64,000 bases of DNA from Streptomyces sp. TS71-3 (GTDB taxonomy: Bacteria > Actinomycetota > Actinomycetes > Streptomycetales > Streptomycetaceae). Positions 37,603 through 45,914 of the stretch are shown here, piece by piece. Each line of letters begins with the position of its first letter. Position 1 is the first letter of the stretch. The notes beneath the pieces are model-generated. The model ran no database searches, was not told the origin of the DNA, and saw nothing but the letters and a program-made list of their open reading frames with translations. The position numbers and the translations under genes are program-made. Location: NCBI RefSeq assembly GCF_018327685.1, contig NZ_BNEL01000001.1, forward strand, positions 2,294,001 through 2,358,000. Reading direction: 5' to 3'.

Positions 37603-39126
37603 ATGGCATCACGACGGGACGAACTCAACGCGTACACCTTCGCGAAGCGCCGCATGCTGGCCGCCTTCGTGCAGCCCTCGGCCACGGGTTCCGAGGAGAG
37701 CGCGCCCCGCCCGCTGCGGGCCCTGGTGCCCGGCGTGATCATCGCGGTGGTGATCATGGCCGGCTTCGGCGCGTGGGGCATGCTCAAGCCCACGGCCCCG
37801 CAGGGCTGGGACACCCCGGGCGAGAAGGTCATCATCGCCAGCAAGTCCACGACGCGTTACGTCGTCCTGAAGACCAAGAACAAGGCGCAGTTGCACCCCG
37901 TGCTCAACATGGCCTCCGCCAAGCTCCTGCTCGACCAGGACAAGGGCCAGGTCGTCAACGTCGACGAGTCCGTCCTCGACAGCGGCAAGGTCCCGCACGG
38001 CGTCACCATCGGCATCCCCTACGCCCCGGACCGCCTGCCCGACCCGGCCGAGGCGGGCGCGGCCAAGCGCTGGGCCGTCTGCCAGCGCCCCGGGGACGGC
38101 GACGCGATCCAGAAGGCGGCGTTCGTGTTCGCCAAGCGCGACGAGAAGCGCGTGGACGGCCCCGGACGGCTGACCGGCGGCGACCTCCTCTACGTGCAGG
38201 GGCCCGCACCGGACAAGACCCGGTACGTGGTCGACAAGAGCGGCACGGCCTACCCGCTCGACCAGGACGACAACCTGGTCGGCGCGGTCGTGCCCAGCGG
38301 ACACGAGCCCCAGCAGGTCTCCGAGGACTGGCTGAAGACACTCCACAACGGCAGCAAGATCGAGTTCCCCGCCATCAACGGCGTGGGGAGCGCGGCCGGG
38401 GTCGACGGCACCCTCGACGACCAGGCCAACAGGGTCGGCACGATCCTCCGGGCCCTGGACGGCGGAGTGCTCCGCTACTACCTCGTCGAGTCGGGCAAGG
38501 TGGAGCCCATCTCCGACTTCATGGCGAACCTGCTCCTCCAGGACCCGGATCTCTCCCAGGTCATGACGACCGGTCAGGCGATCAAGGTCAACCGCGGCTC
38601 CTTCACGCCGAGCGACACGGAGTTCGGCAGCGACCTGAACTGGCCGAAGGACAAGCCGAACGTGGCCAACACCCCGAGCACGGAGAACGGCGCGCGCAAC
38701 ACCGTCTGCAACGTGATGCGCTCCGTCGCGGGCAACGGCGGCAGGACCACCCTCAGCACGTGGGCGGGCACCGCCTTCCCCGCCACCCTCGCCACCGGCT
38801 CCAGCAGCGCCTACGTCACCCCCGGCTCCGGCCAGCTCTACCGCCAGTTCCAGAACACCGAGACCAAGGCGGGCGCGGTCTTCCTGGTGACCGACACGGG
38901 TCTGCGCTACGCGCTCCAGAGCAACGGCGACAGCGCCACGGCCGACTGCGGCATCGGCGAGTCCGGCAAGAAGAACGACCAGCAGCAGCCCCCGGAGAAG
39001 GAGTCCCAGACCCGGCTGGGCTACGGGGACGTCACCCCGGCGCCGGTGCCCGCCGCCTGGTCGGAGTTCCTGCCGACGGGCCCGCGGCTCTCGCCGTCGG
39101 CGGCCTGCCAGCCTCAGGGCTCGTGA
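37603..39126 (+). CDS. eccB: Type VII secretion protein EccB
   Basis: EccB is the periplasm-facing, single-pass core component of the ESX membrane complex. The 507-residue protein starts MASRRDELNAYTFAKRRMLA, the family N-terminus, followed by one membrane helix at about residues 41-61 (ALVPGVIIAVVIMAGFGAWG). A large exported domain follows with repeated family motifs: TTRYVVLKTKNKAQLHPVLN and MASAKLLLDQDKGQVVNVDE, then YVVDKSGTAYPL. Four Cys residues in the exported part fit the disulfides known in the family. The next gene, a mycosin, starts 11 bases later. Confidence 0.93.
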   Translation: MASRRDELNAYTFAKRRMLAAFVQPSATGSEESAPRPLRALVPGVIIAVVIMAGFGAWGMLKPTAPQGWDTPGEKVIIASKSTTRYVVLKTKNKAQLHPVLNMASAKLLLDQDKGQVVNVDESVLDSGKVPHGVTIGIPYAPDRLPDPAEAGAAKRWAVCQRPGDGDAIQKAAFVFAKRDEKRVDGPGRLTGGDLLYVQGPAPDKTRYVVDKSGTAYPLDQDDNLVGAVVPSGHEPQQVSEDWLKTLHNGSKIEFPAINGVGSAAGVDGTLDDQANRVGTILRALDGGVLRYYLVESGKVEPISDFMANLLLQDPDLSQVMTTGQAIKVNRGSFTPSDTEFGSDLNWPKDKPNVANTPSTENGARNTVCNVMRSVAGNGGRTTLSTWAGTAFPATLATGSSSAYVTPGSGQLYRQFQNTETKAGAVFLVTDTGLRYALQSNGDSATADCGIGESGKKNDQQQPPEKESQTRLGYGDVTPAPVPAAWSEFLPTGPRLSPSAACQPQGS

Positions 39127-39137
39127 GGCGGCCACCC

Positions 39138-40409
39138 ATGACCCACGCACGCTTCCGGCGGCCGGCGCCCGGCCGCAGCGCTCCGATCCGGGCGGTGGCG
39201 GCCGCCCTGCTGGCCACCGCCATGGCCACGGGCCTGCTCACCGCCACCGGTGCGCCCGCCGTCGCGGACTCCGGCGAGTGCTCCTTCCCGAACAAGGAGT
39301 ACGCGGGAAAGCCCTGGGCCCTGCAACGGGTGAACCTGGACGAGCTGTGGCAGCAGTCCAGGGGCAAGGGCGTCCGGGTCGCCGTCATCGACACCGGCGT
39401 CGACACGAAGAACCCGCAGCTCGCCCACGCGGTGGACGCCCGAGACGGGCACAACTACCTGCCCCCCAAGAACGACAAGGGCGAGACCATCGACCGCGGC
39501 AACAGCCAGGGCACCACGGACACCGTCGGCCACGGCACCAAGGTCGCCGGCATCATCGCCGCCCGCCCCTACAAGGGCACCGGCTTCGTGGGGCTGGCCC
39601 CCGACGCGACGATCATCCCGATCAAGCAGAACGACGCGGAGGGCAACGGCGACACCAAGAGCCTGACGGCGGCCATCAACTACGCGGTCAGCAAGAAGGC
39701 CGACGTCATCAACATCTCGCAGGACACCACGAACGCCATCGCCGGCGGCACCGATCTGGAGCAGGCGGTGAAGAACGCCATCGCCGCCGGAGTCGTCGTG
39801 GTGGCGTCCGCCGGCAACGACGGCCTCGGCGGCAACGTCAAGAAGACGTACCCCGCGTCCTACGACGGCGTCCTCGCGGTGGCGGCCTCGGACCGCAACA
39901 ACGAACGGGCCCAGTTCTCCCAGTCCAACTACCAGGTGGGCGTGGCCGCGCCGGGCGTCGACATGATCTCCACCGTTCCCAAGGGCGGCCACTGCTCCGA
40001 CGACGGAACCAGCTTCTCGGCCCCCTACGTGGCGGGCGTCGCGGCGCTCATCAAGGCCAAGCACGGGGACTGGACACCGAAGGAGATCATCGCCCAGATC
40101 GAGCAGACCGCGGAACGCTCCTTCAGCGGCCGCGACCGCCTCGTCGGCTGGGGCGTCGTCGACCCGGTGCGGGCGCTCACCGAGGACGACCACAAGATCG
40201 AGGAGCCCGTGGCCCACGAGGGCCTCGCCCGCGCCGAGGCCCCCGCCCCCGCCCCGCTCCACCTGGGCGAGACGGAGTCCGAGCGCAACGCCCGCCTGGG
40301 CACGTACGTGACCGTCGGCGCGGCGGTCCTGGTGGCGGCCCTGGCCGGTACCGGCGTCGCGACACGTGACGCGCGGCGGCGCAGGCGCAGGATCCGGGGT
40401 CAGGGGTAA
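39138..40409 (+). CDS. mycP: Mycosin-type subtilisin protease, first copy
   Basis: Mycosins are membrane-anchored subtilisin-like proteases that stabilise the ESX complex and cleave some substrates. This one has 423 residues from ATG 39138; GTG 39123, overlapping the eccB stop, is an alternative. It has a signal sequence ending near residue 44, the triad Asp85 (VAVIDTGV), His132 (GHGTKVAG) and Ser292 (DGTSFSAP), and the oxyanion Asn in SAGNDG. An Ala/Pro-rich linker leads to a C-terminal membrane helix (LGTYVTVGAAVLVAALAGTG) and a basic cytoplasmic tail. All catalytic residues are present. Confidence 0.94.
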   Translation: MTHARFRRPAPGRSAPIRAVAAALLATAMATGLLTATGAPAVADSGECSFPNKEYAGKPWALQRVNLDELWQQSRGKGVRVAVIDTGVDTKNPQLAHAVDARDGHNYLPPKNDKGETIDRGNSQGTTDTVGHGTKVAGIIAARPYKGTGFVGLAPDATIIPIKQNDAEGNGDTKSLTAAINYAVSKKADVINISQDTTNAIAGGTDLEQAVKNAIAAGVVVVASAGNDGLGGNVKKTYPASYDGVLAVAASDRNNERAQFSQSNYQVGVAAPGVDMISTVPKGGHCSDDGTSFSAPYVAGVAALIKAKHGDWTPKEIIAQIEQTAERSFSGRDRLVGWGVVDPVRALTEDDHKIEEPVAHEGLARAEAPAPAPLHLGETESERNARLGTYVTVGAAVLVAALAGTGVATRDARRRRRRIRGQG

Positions 40410-40630
40410 CCGCTGTGGCGGCCGGGGACGGTGTTTCTCGACGTTTCTCGACAGTCCGTGAGCCGTTGTCAGAGGGTCCGGGTAATGTTGCCCGCGCGCT
40501 GATCTGAGAGGCGCCCGCGTGACGAGGTCCGCAGGGCGGGGGAAATGAGGGTAATGGGGGGATAGTCCGCCCCGATGTGGTGGAGCCGTAACTGACCTGG
40601 CACAAAGCTCTGTTGGCCCGGTTCTACCTG

Positions 40631-40661
40631 TTGACTACAGTAATAAAGGCGCGGTTAGTAG
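40631..40661 (+). promoter_or_regulatory. Candidate promoter of the PPE-like/mycosin-2 genes
   Basis: In an unusually A+T-rich patch of the 323-base gap, TTGACT (40631-40636) is followed by TTAGTA or TAGTAG (40655-40661) with an 18-19 base spacer. It lies 72 bases before the GTG at 40733. The rest of the gap shows no gene. Confidence 0.5.
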
Positions 40662-40732
40662 CAGTGTTGCCAGTCAGGCCGGGGGACCGGCAGGGCCGGT
40701 ACAGGGGAAACACAACGGGGAGGGAAGGTCCA

Positions 40733-41173
40733 GTGCTTCCTGCGGATGCGGGCGGTGGCGCCGACCTGAAGCGCGGCGCAGAGGCGTTGAAGATCTTCAA
40801 GCGGCGCGTGGACAAGCTGCTCAGCGAATTCGAGGGCTCGGCGGGCAGCTCGGGCAAAGTGGGCGAACAGCGGATCTCGCGGGCGTCCTTGAGCGGAAGC
40901 GGCGCGTTCGGCGAGGCGGACGACCTCTTCCACCAGTACAACCGCGTACACGAACAGCTCACCACGCTTTCCAAGTCGCTCGGCCACCAGATCGAGGCCA
41001 TGGGCATCGCCGTGCACGGCGCGGACGTCGGCTTCGACAATCTGGACGAGGACCTGCGGCGGAGGTTCCATACTCTGCAGGCGCAGATCTACGAGGACAA
41101 CAAGCCGCCGCAGCAGCCTGAGAAGCCGCAGGGCCACAGCGACGACAAGCATTCCGGAACGGGGTACTCATGA
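40733..41173 (+). CDS. Small helical ESX-associated protein
   Basis: GTG 40733 follows GGAGGGAAGG and gives 146 residues; the frame is open further upstream but without a ribosome-binding site. The sequence is strongly helical and charged: LKRGAEALKIFKRRVDKLLS, then LFHQYNRVHEQLTTLSKSLG and LDEDLRRRFHTLQAQIYEDN. This is the length and heptad-like pattern of WXG100/ESX helical-hairpin proteins, although no WXG triplet is present. Its stop overlaps the next start by four bases (ATGA), so the two products are probably made in fixed ratio and may form a secreted pair, as PE/PPE proteins do. Confidence 0.8.
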   Translation: MLPADAGGGADLKRGAEALKIFKRRVDKLLSEFEGSAGSSGKVGEQRISRASLSGSGAFGEADDLFHQYNRVHEQLTTLSKSLGHQIEAMGIAVHGADVGFDNLDEDLRRRFHTLQAQIYEDNKPPQQPEKPQGHSDDKHSGTGYS

Positions 41174-42864
41174 CCCACGGAGGGCACAACACCCACGGGG
41201 AGCACGCGCAGGACGTCCAGCGCGCCCAGAGCGAAGTGAGCGTCACGGATGCGAGCAACCAGGCTCTGCGGATGCTCTCCGGCTTCTTCGGCGGCGGGCA
41301 TCTCCACATCGGTCGCAGCGACTTCGAGGGCCACGAGCTCAACGCCATGATCGACCTGGTCGAGAACACCAAGCCCAGCGACCTGGAGAACGCCGGTCAG
41401 GCCCTCTTCAGCGCCCGCGACGCCATCAGGGAAGCCGCAGGGGAGCTCAACGGCCACATCGACAACGTCGACTGGCACGGTGACTCCGGCACCGCCTTCC
41501 GTACCTGGGGCCTCAACCTGGTGAAGAACACCCAGGCCCTCGCGGACTACGCCGACGGCGCGGGACTGCAGATCACCGCGGCGGGCTCCGGCCTCTCCTC
41601 GGTGCGCAGCTCCATGCCGCCGAAGGACACCCGGCCGCACAAGAAGAAGGTCGCGGACATCCCGGCGCCCGCACGGGTCGAGGGGAACCCCGACTACGAC
41701 GAGGCAGTCAAGGTAGAGGGCCACCGCCAGGAGGCCATCAACCAGATGAACCGGCTGTCGTCGTTCTACACGGTCACCAGCGGGGCGCTGGCACAGCAGA
41801 AGCCGCCTGTGTTCGAGCCGATGCCGGATGTGGGGGTGCCGAAGCCGACGCCCGGCTCTATTGAAAATCCTCCGAGCACGGGCCGGACCGGCCCCCTCGG
41901 AAGCTCCGGTCAGGTTGATGCCTCCGTGCACCGGTCGACCGGGCACGTGTCCGATGACAGCAATCATCAGCTGCGTGTGCACGGCGAGATCACCGACCAG
42001 CACCGTCCCGACGTGGGCATGAAGATCGACACCGTCGCGACCCTGCCTCCGACCCCGCCGACTGACACGGTCCAGACTCCCACGCACACCCCGCCGACCA
42101 GCCCGACACAGCAGCCTCCGCTGCCGACGGCCCAGGGTTTCGTGAACCAGAACCCGATCAAGAACGGCTCCGTGCGGGCCGTGGGGAACACCAACACGAC
42201 ACCCCAGGCCCGGGGTTCGGTCCGGGACACCGCTACTGGAAAGGGCACCACGAGCGCGGGACGCGCGGCCAACAACATGAGCCGGCAGGCGATGAACCAG
42301 ATGCACGCGTCCGGTCGCACCAGCTCGACCGGCCGCATGCCGATGGGCAGGGGCGGCGTGAGCGGCGGCACCCCGCGCGCCGCGAGCAACGCCAAGTCGT
42401 CGAGCGCCGGAGCCGTCCGCAAGGGCGGTGTGGTCGGAGGCAGGCCCACCAGCCAGACGGGCGGTCCCACGTCCCGGGTTCCCAAGGGGAACGTCATCGG
42501 CGGCCAGAAGGAAACACCCGATCGCAACCAGAGGACACCCGGCAAGGTCGGGCAGCGCGGCGTGATCGGGGCGCCCAACAAGCAGAGCGGCAAGCAGGGG
42601 CCCACACGACGGTCCCCCGGCGCACCTGAGGGCATCGTGGGGGCGCCGAAAGAGCGGACCAAGGGTCCCAAGGGCGAGCGGGCCGGTTTCACGTCCGGTG
42701 GCTCCGGCCTGGTCCGGGAGGACCGGGAGCAGCGCCGGGATGACCGGGACCAGCACCCGGATCAGCACGATCGCCTGCCCCAGGAACATCCACACCATCA
42801 CGATGCCGGTGATCCGCCCACGCCGGAGCACCGCCTGCCCCACGCACCACCTGAGACCGACTAG
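41170..42864 (+). CDS. Long WXG100/PPE-like protein with low-complexity tail
   Basis: The first ~210 of 564 residues are helical and hold a WXG-type turn, Trp102-His-Gly104 (NVDWHGDSGTAF), between two long helices. They are followed by LRSSMPPKDTRPHKKKV-like linker sequence. The rest is disordered, Thr/Pro-, Gly/Ser- and Arg-rich with recurring GGVVGG/GVIGAP/GIVGAP motifs, and ends in a His-rich stretch (EHPHHHDAGD). The head-plus-tail plan is that of PPE-type ESX substrates. It is coupled to the small helical gene upstream and followed after 28 bases by the second mycosin. Codons in the tail are less GC-biased than in neighbours. Confidence 0.78.
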   Translation: MTHGGHNTHGEHAQDVQRAQSEVSVTDASNQALRMLSGFFGGGHLHIGRSDFEGHELNAMIDLVENTKPSDLENAGQALFSARDAIREAAGELNGHIDNVDWHGDSGTAFRTWGLNLVKNTQALADYADGAGLQITAAGSGLSSVRSSMPPKDTRPHKKKVADIPAPARVEGNPDYDEAVKVEGHRQEAINQMNRLSSFYTVTSGALAQQKPPVFEPMPDVGVPKPTPGSIENPPSTGRTGPLGSSGQVDASVHRSTGHVSDDSNHQLRVHGEITDQHRPDVGMKIDTVATLPPTPPTDTVQTPTHTPPTSPTQQPPLPTAQGFVNQNPIKNGSVRAVGNTNTTPQARGSVRDTATGKGTTSAGRAANNMSRQAMNQMHASGRTSSTGRMPMGRGGVSGGTPRAASNAKSSSAGAVRKGGVVGGRPTSQTGGPTSRVPKGNVIGGQKETPDRNQRTPGKVGQRGVIGAPNKQSGKQGPTRRSPGAPEGIVGAPKERTKGPKGERAGFTSGGSGLVREDREQRRDDRDQHPDQHDRLPQEHPHHHDAGDPPTPEHRLPHAPPETD

Positions 42865-42892
42865 GCCTTTCTCAACGAGGACGTGCACAGGC

Positions 42893-44185
42893 ATGAAGCC
42901 AGGAAACGACCGCCGCGCCAGCTCCACCGCGCGGAGCCATGCCCGCAGACGACGATCCGCGGGCTTGGTGGCCGCGACGCTGGGCGTCTGGGGCGTTGCC
43001 CTGACGGGTCTTGCACCCGCGGCGGCGGCTGACGATGTCCAGTCGCAGCAGTGGTACCTGGACGCCATGAGCGCTGATCAACTGTGGAAGGTCAGCACAG
43101 GCAAGGGCATCACAGTCGCGGTGATCGACACTGGCGTTTCCGACACGCCCTCCCTTCAGGGAAAGTTGCTCCCTGGCACAGACGTAACAGGAACCACCGG
43201 CGGCGCCCACAGCGACTACGAAGGCCATGGGACGACCATGGCTGAACTCATCGCGGGGTCAGGAAGGGGCGGGGGGCTCAAAGGTCTGGCTCCGGACGCC
43301 AAGATCGACCCTATTCGAACGACCCTGAAATCACTGTCATCGTCGCATGGGGGTGACAGCGACAAGGCCATCCGTGCCGCCGCGGATAGCGATGCTCAGA
43401 TCATCAACATGTCTTTCGGCGGGGATGTCCCCACATCCGATGAAGCGGCCGCGGTCGAGTACGCCATTGGGAAAGGCAAGTTGCTCTTCGCCGGTATGGG
43501 TAACGAGGGAGACACCAAGCTGTATTACCCCGCCGGTTACGACGGAGTGGTCGGCGTCTCCGCCGCCGACGAGAACGGCACCGTCACCAGCTTCTCCCAG
43601 CACGGCATCAACGTCGACCTAGCCTCACCAGGCGCCCACGTCCCCGCATGGTGCGACAAGAACCTGAAGAGCTACTGCAAGAGCGAGGGCACCAGCCAGG
43701 CCTCCGCCATCGCCTCCGCCTCCGCCGCCCTCATCTGGTCCGCGCACCCCAAGTGGACCGCGGATCAGGTCCTCCGTGTACTCGTCGACACCGCCGGGCG
43801 TGACTGGCCGAAGGACAAGCCCAGCACCTACCTCGGCTACGGGCTGATCCGGCCGGCCCGCAATCTCCTGCACCACGAGGGGAGCCCGGGTGCTCCCGAC
43901 ATCGACCCCATCACCGGTGCGAAAACCCCGGGAGTTGCTGCCAGCTCGGGAACCGCCGGAACCTCCGCAACCGGATCGGCGTCCCAAAATCCGGACGACA
44001 AATCCTCGGACGGCAAGGGATCCTCAGACGGCGCCGGAACCTCGGGGGACAAGAGTTCCGCGGCCGCGTCCTCGGAGGACTCCGGTGGCGACGGTCAGAT
44101 GTGGACCATCATCGGAGTGGTGGCCGCGGTCGTCGTGATCGGCGGCGCGGTCTTCGCCTTCGTCAGGAAACGGCGCACCGCCTGA
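42893..44185 (+). CDS. mycP: Mycosin-type subtilisin protease, second copy
   Basis: This second mycosin (430 residues, ATG 42893) has a basic signal sequence ending AAAAD, the triad Asp79 (VAVIDTGV), His112 (EGHGTTMA) and Ser268 (EGTSQASA), and Asn204 in GMGNEGD. A long Ser/Gly/Asp-rich linker precedes the C-terminal membrane helix (MWTIIGVVAAVVVIGGAVFA) and a short basic tail. The active-site Ser context (GTSQASA) differs from the GTSFSAP of the first copy, which suggests a different specificity. Its first 220 codons are visibly less GC-rich than its end. It lies between the PPE-like gene and the two WXG100 genes. Confidence 0.93.
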   Translation: MKPGNDRRASSTARSHARRRRSAGLVAATLGVWGVALTGLAPAAAADDVQSQQWYLDAMSADQLWKVSTGKGITVAVIDTGVSDTPSLQGKLLPGTDVTGTTGGAHSDYEGHGTTMAELIAGSGRGGGLKGLAPDAKIDPIRTTLKSLSSSHGGDSDKAIRAAADSDAQIINMSFGGDVPTSDEAAAVEYAIGKGKLLFAGMGNEGDTKLYYPAGYDGVVGVSAADENGTVTSFSQHGINVDLASPGAHVPAWCDKNLKSYCKSEGTSQASAIASASAALIWSAHPKWTADQVLRVLVDTAGRDWPKDKPSTYLGYGLIRPARNLLHHEGSPGAPDIDPITGAKTPGVAASSGTAGTSATGSASQNPDDKSSDGKGSSDGAGTSGDKSSAAASSEDSGGDGQMWTIIGVVAAVVVIGGAVFAFVRKRRTA

Positions 44186-44339
44186 GAACGCCATCGAGTG
44201 AACGGCACCGACAATTCGGCTCCTGGCCCCGACGCCGGACTGTACGCCTCGAAAGCCCCGTGACACGGGCACAGAGGTCCCCCCGACAACTGAAGACCGC
44301 AGTAACGACAGAGACAGTTTCAGGAAGGGAAGTTCAGTC

Positions 44340-44678
44340 ATGGCTGATGGCCAGAAGGTATCAGACCCGGAACTCGTCAAGCTCGAGCAGCACATCGTGG
44401 AGAAGTACGACTCGATCAAGGATCAGGTCAAGCGGCTCCAGGGCACCATCGACCAGCTCGAGGCGCACTGGGTCGGTCTCGGCGCCAACGCCTTCGGCAG
44501 CAAGCAGGCGGAGATCAACACCAGCCTCGTCCACATGGGCAAGACGCTGGCGAAGTTCCTCGACGCCATGAACGCCACTCGGAAGATCAAGAACGACTCC
44601 GAGGACAAGATCATGGCGGACGCCAAGGCGATCGACCCGGGTCTGGGCAACACCACGTCGGCTCTCAGCAGCTACTGA
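44340..44678 (+). CDS. WXG100 family protein (EsxA/EsxB-like)
   Basis: This 112-residue protein is a small helical-hairpin ESX substrate. Helix 1 (ELVKLEQHIVEKYDSIKDQV) leads to the turn with Trp44-Val-Gly46 (AHWVGLGANAF) and helix 2 (AEINTSLVHMGKTLAKFLDA). The C-terminus runs KAIDPGLGNTTSALSSY; the usual YxxxD/E export signal is not obvious. The ATG follows GGAAGGGAAG. It probably pairs with the next gene's product as a heterodimer. Confidence 0.93.
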   Translation: MADGQKVSDPELVKLEQHIVEKYDSIKDQVKRLQGTIDQLEAHWVGLGANAFGSKQAEINTSLVHMGKTLAKFLDAMNATRKIKNDSEDKIMADAKAIDPGLGNTTSALSSY

Positions 44679-44823
44679 CCCGCGCTCACGCACCCACGGG
44701 GCCGCTCCGGGCACGTTCCCGCCCGCCGTCCCGCTGACAGGGTGCGCTGGCGCAGGGCGGCTGCGGACGAAGCCCGTTGCCCCCGCCCGCACACAGCAGA
44801 CTTCATCAAGGAGATGCGTAACC

Positions 44824-45126
44824 ATGGCGAACCCGCATTACGACGAACTCGCAGTGAAGTACGGCGGCCTCGACGCGATGGCCACCGAGCTCGGCAACCA
44901 GGCCAAGCGCCTGGAGGCCGACCTGGAGGACATCAAGGCCGCGGTGACCCGCGCCGCCACCGGCTGGGACGGCGAGGCGCACCGCACCTACACCCAGGTG
45001 CAGCAGGCGTGGGACAAGGACGCCAGGGTCATCCACCAGGCGCTGATGAACATCACGCGCCTGGTGCACAACGCCGGCGGTGACTACCGCGGCGGCGACC
45101 TGAAGGCCGCCAGCTACTTCCAGTAG
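44824..45126 (+). CDS. WXG100 family protein (EsxA/EsxB-like), second
   Basis: This 100-residue protein has helix 1 (LDAMATELGNQAKRLEADLE), a turn with Trp48-Asp-Gly50 (ATGWDGEAHRTY) and helix 2 (VQQAWDKDARVIHQALMNIT). The exact length and turn position make it a standard EsxA/B-type substrate. The ATG follows AAGGAG with spacing nine. The 145-base gap to the preceding WXG100 gene and the terminator at 45164 make it the last gene of the plus-strand transcript. Confidence 0.94.
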   Translation: MANPHYDELAVKYGGLDAMATELGNQAKRLEADLEDIKAAVTRAATGWDGEAHRTYTQVQQAWDKDARVIHQALMNITRLVHNAGGDYRGGDLKAASYFQ

Positions 45127-45163
45127 GAAGTACGCGGTAGAGGAAGTACGCAGCACGGACAGC

Positions 45164-45194
45164 GGGGTGGGCACGCGCGGGAGGTGCCCACCCC
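45164..45194. terminator. Bidirectional terminator between WXG100 and DUF397 genes
   Basis: GGGGTGGGCAC (45164-45174) and GTGCCCACCCC (45184-45194) pair perfectly over 11 bp with a 9-base loop. It is shared by two convergent genes. Confidence 0.85.
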
Positions 45195-45214
45195 CGTTGT
45201 TCTCCTGAACAGAG

Positions 45215-45568
45215 TCACTCGGCCGGCAGGCCGCCGTTGTGCGGCGCCGGCTCCAGGTCGAACTCGCCGTCCCGGGCGCCGAGCACGAACGCCCGCCACT
45301 CGGCCTCCGTGTACCGCAGGACGGTGTCCGGGTCGAGCGACGAGCGCATGGCCACCGCGCCGTCAGGCAGATACGCGATCTCGACGCGTTCCTCGTGCGC
45401 CTCGGTGCCCGGCGCGCCGTGCCACTCGACACCGGAGATGTCGAGCCCGTAGAGCTCCTCCTTCTCACGCTCCTTGCGCGCCTTGGTCTCAGCGTCACGC
45501 GCGTCCTGGGCGCTTTGCGCCTCCTGCGTGTCGTGTGCGCGAAGCGCCTCGTCCCGAGCGTCGGCCAT
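45215..45568 (-). CDS. DUF397 domain protein
   Basis: The 117-residue protein starts at ATG 45568 after AAAGGTGA. A charged, probably coiled N-terminal stretch (RAHDTQEAQSAQDARDAETK) is followed by the DUF397 core: SGVEWHG near residue 50, AYLPDGAVAMRSSLDPDTVL and YTEAEWRAFVLGARDGEFDL. DUF397 proteins usually accompany XRE-type regulators as small partners; no such regulator is adjacent here. It sits at the downstream end of the accessory island inside the ESX locus. Confidence 0.85.
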   Translation of the reverse strand: MADARDEALRAHDTQEAQSAQDARDAETKARKEREKEELYGLDISGVEWHGAPGTEAHEERVEIAYLPDGAVAMRSSLDPDTVLRYTEAEWRAFVLGARDGEFDLEPAPHNGGLPAE

Positions 45569-45666
45569 GGAGCGGTCACCTTTCGCCGTGTACGGATCGT
45601 GTTGTCCGAACAGCCTACTGTGCCCGCCGGGCCCACCGATCACGTTCGGCTGGTTCGGAGGGGTGG

Positions 45667-45830
45667 TTATGGCGCCACGGGTGTGCCATGCGGGACGGTC
45701 GCCGGCTGTTGCACCTCGTCGGTGCAGCTCAGCTTCTGCGCCGGAGCCCGGGATACACGAGTCAAGGCCAGAGCCCGGGACACAGGAGTCAAGATGATCA
45801 AGGATCCCAAGTGGCTTTCCCTGACCCGCT
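45667..45830 (-). pseudogene. Remnant of a third paralogous lipoprotein
   Basis: Read on the minus strand, the bases ending in the stop at 45669-45667 encode AQKLSCTDEVQQPATVPHGT then PVAP-stop. This aligns with the end of the adjacent intact lipoprotein, AEKLGCADEARLPKTVPDGE then SVTP-stop. Just upstream a 27-base segment is tandemly duplicated (LTPVSRALA and LTRVSRAPA in translation). The similarity fades beyond about 45830 and there is no start or signal sequence, so this is a decayed C-terminal fragment. The upper boundary is approximate. Confidence 0.75.
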
Positions 45831-45914
45831 GCGGGGTCGATCCGGGTCCCCGTGGCCCGGTGGCCGCCCTGGATCGATCGCGGCGGTCACCCGGCCAGTC
45901 AAAGCCGCCGGCGG

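Noticed and set aside
42690..42864. Frameshift at the end of the PPE-like gene
   Set aside because: The other two frames give either a stop or a translation without the expected ending, and the mycosin follows normally, so the His-rich end was kept as real.
41089..43068. Hydrophobic-looking minus-strand frame
   Set aside because: Its Val/Leu-rich stretch is simply the complement of His/Gln codons in the real tail; there is no start signal or family match.
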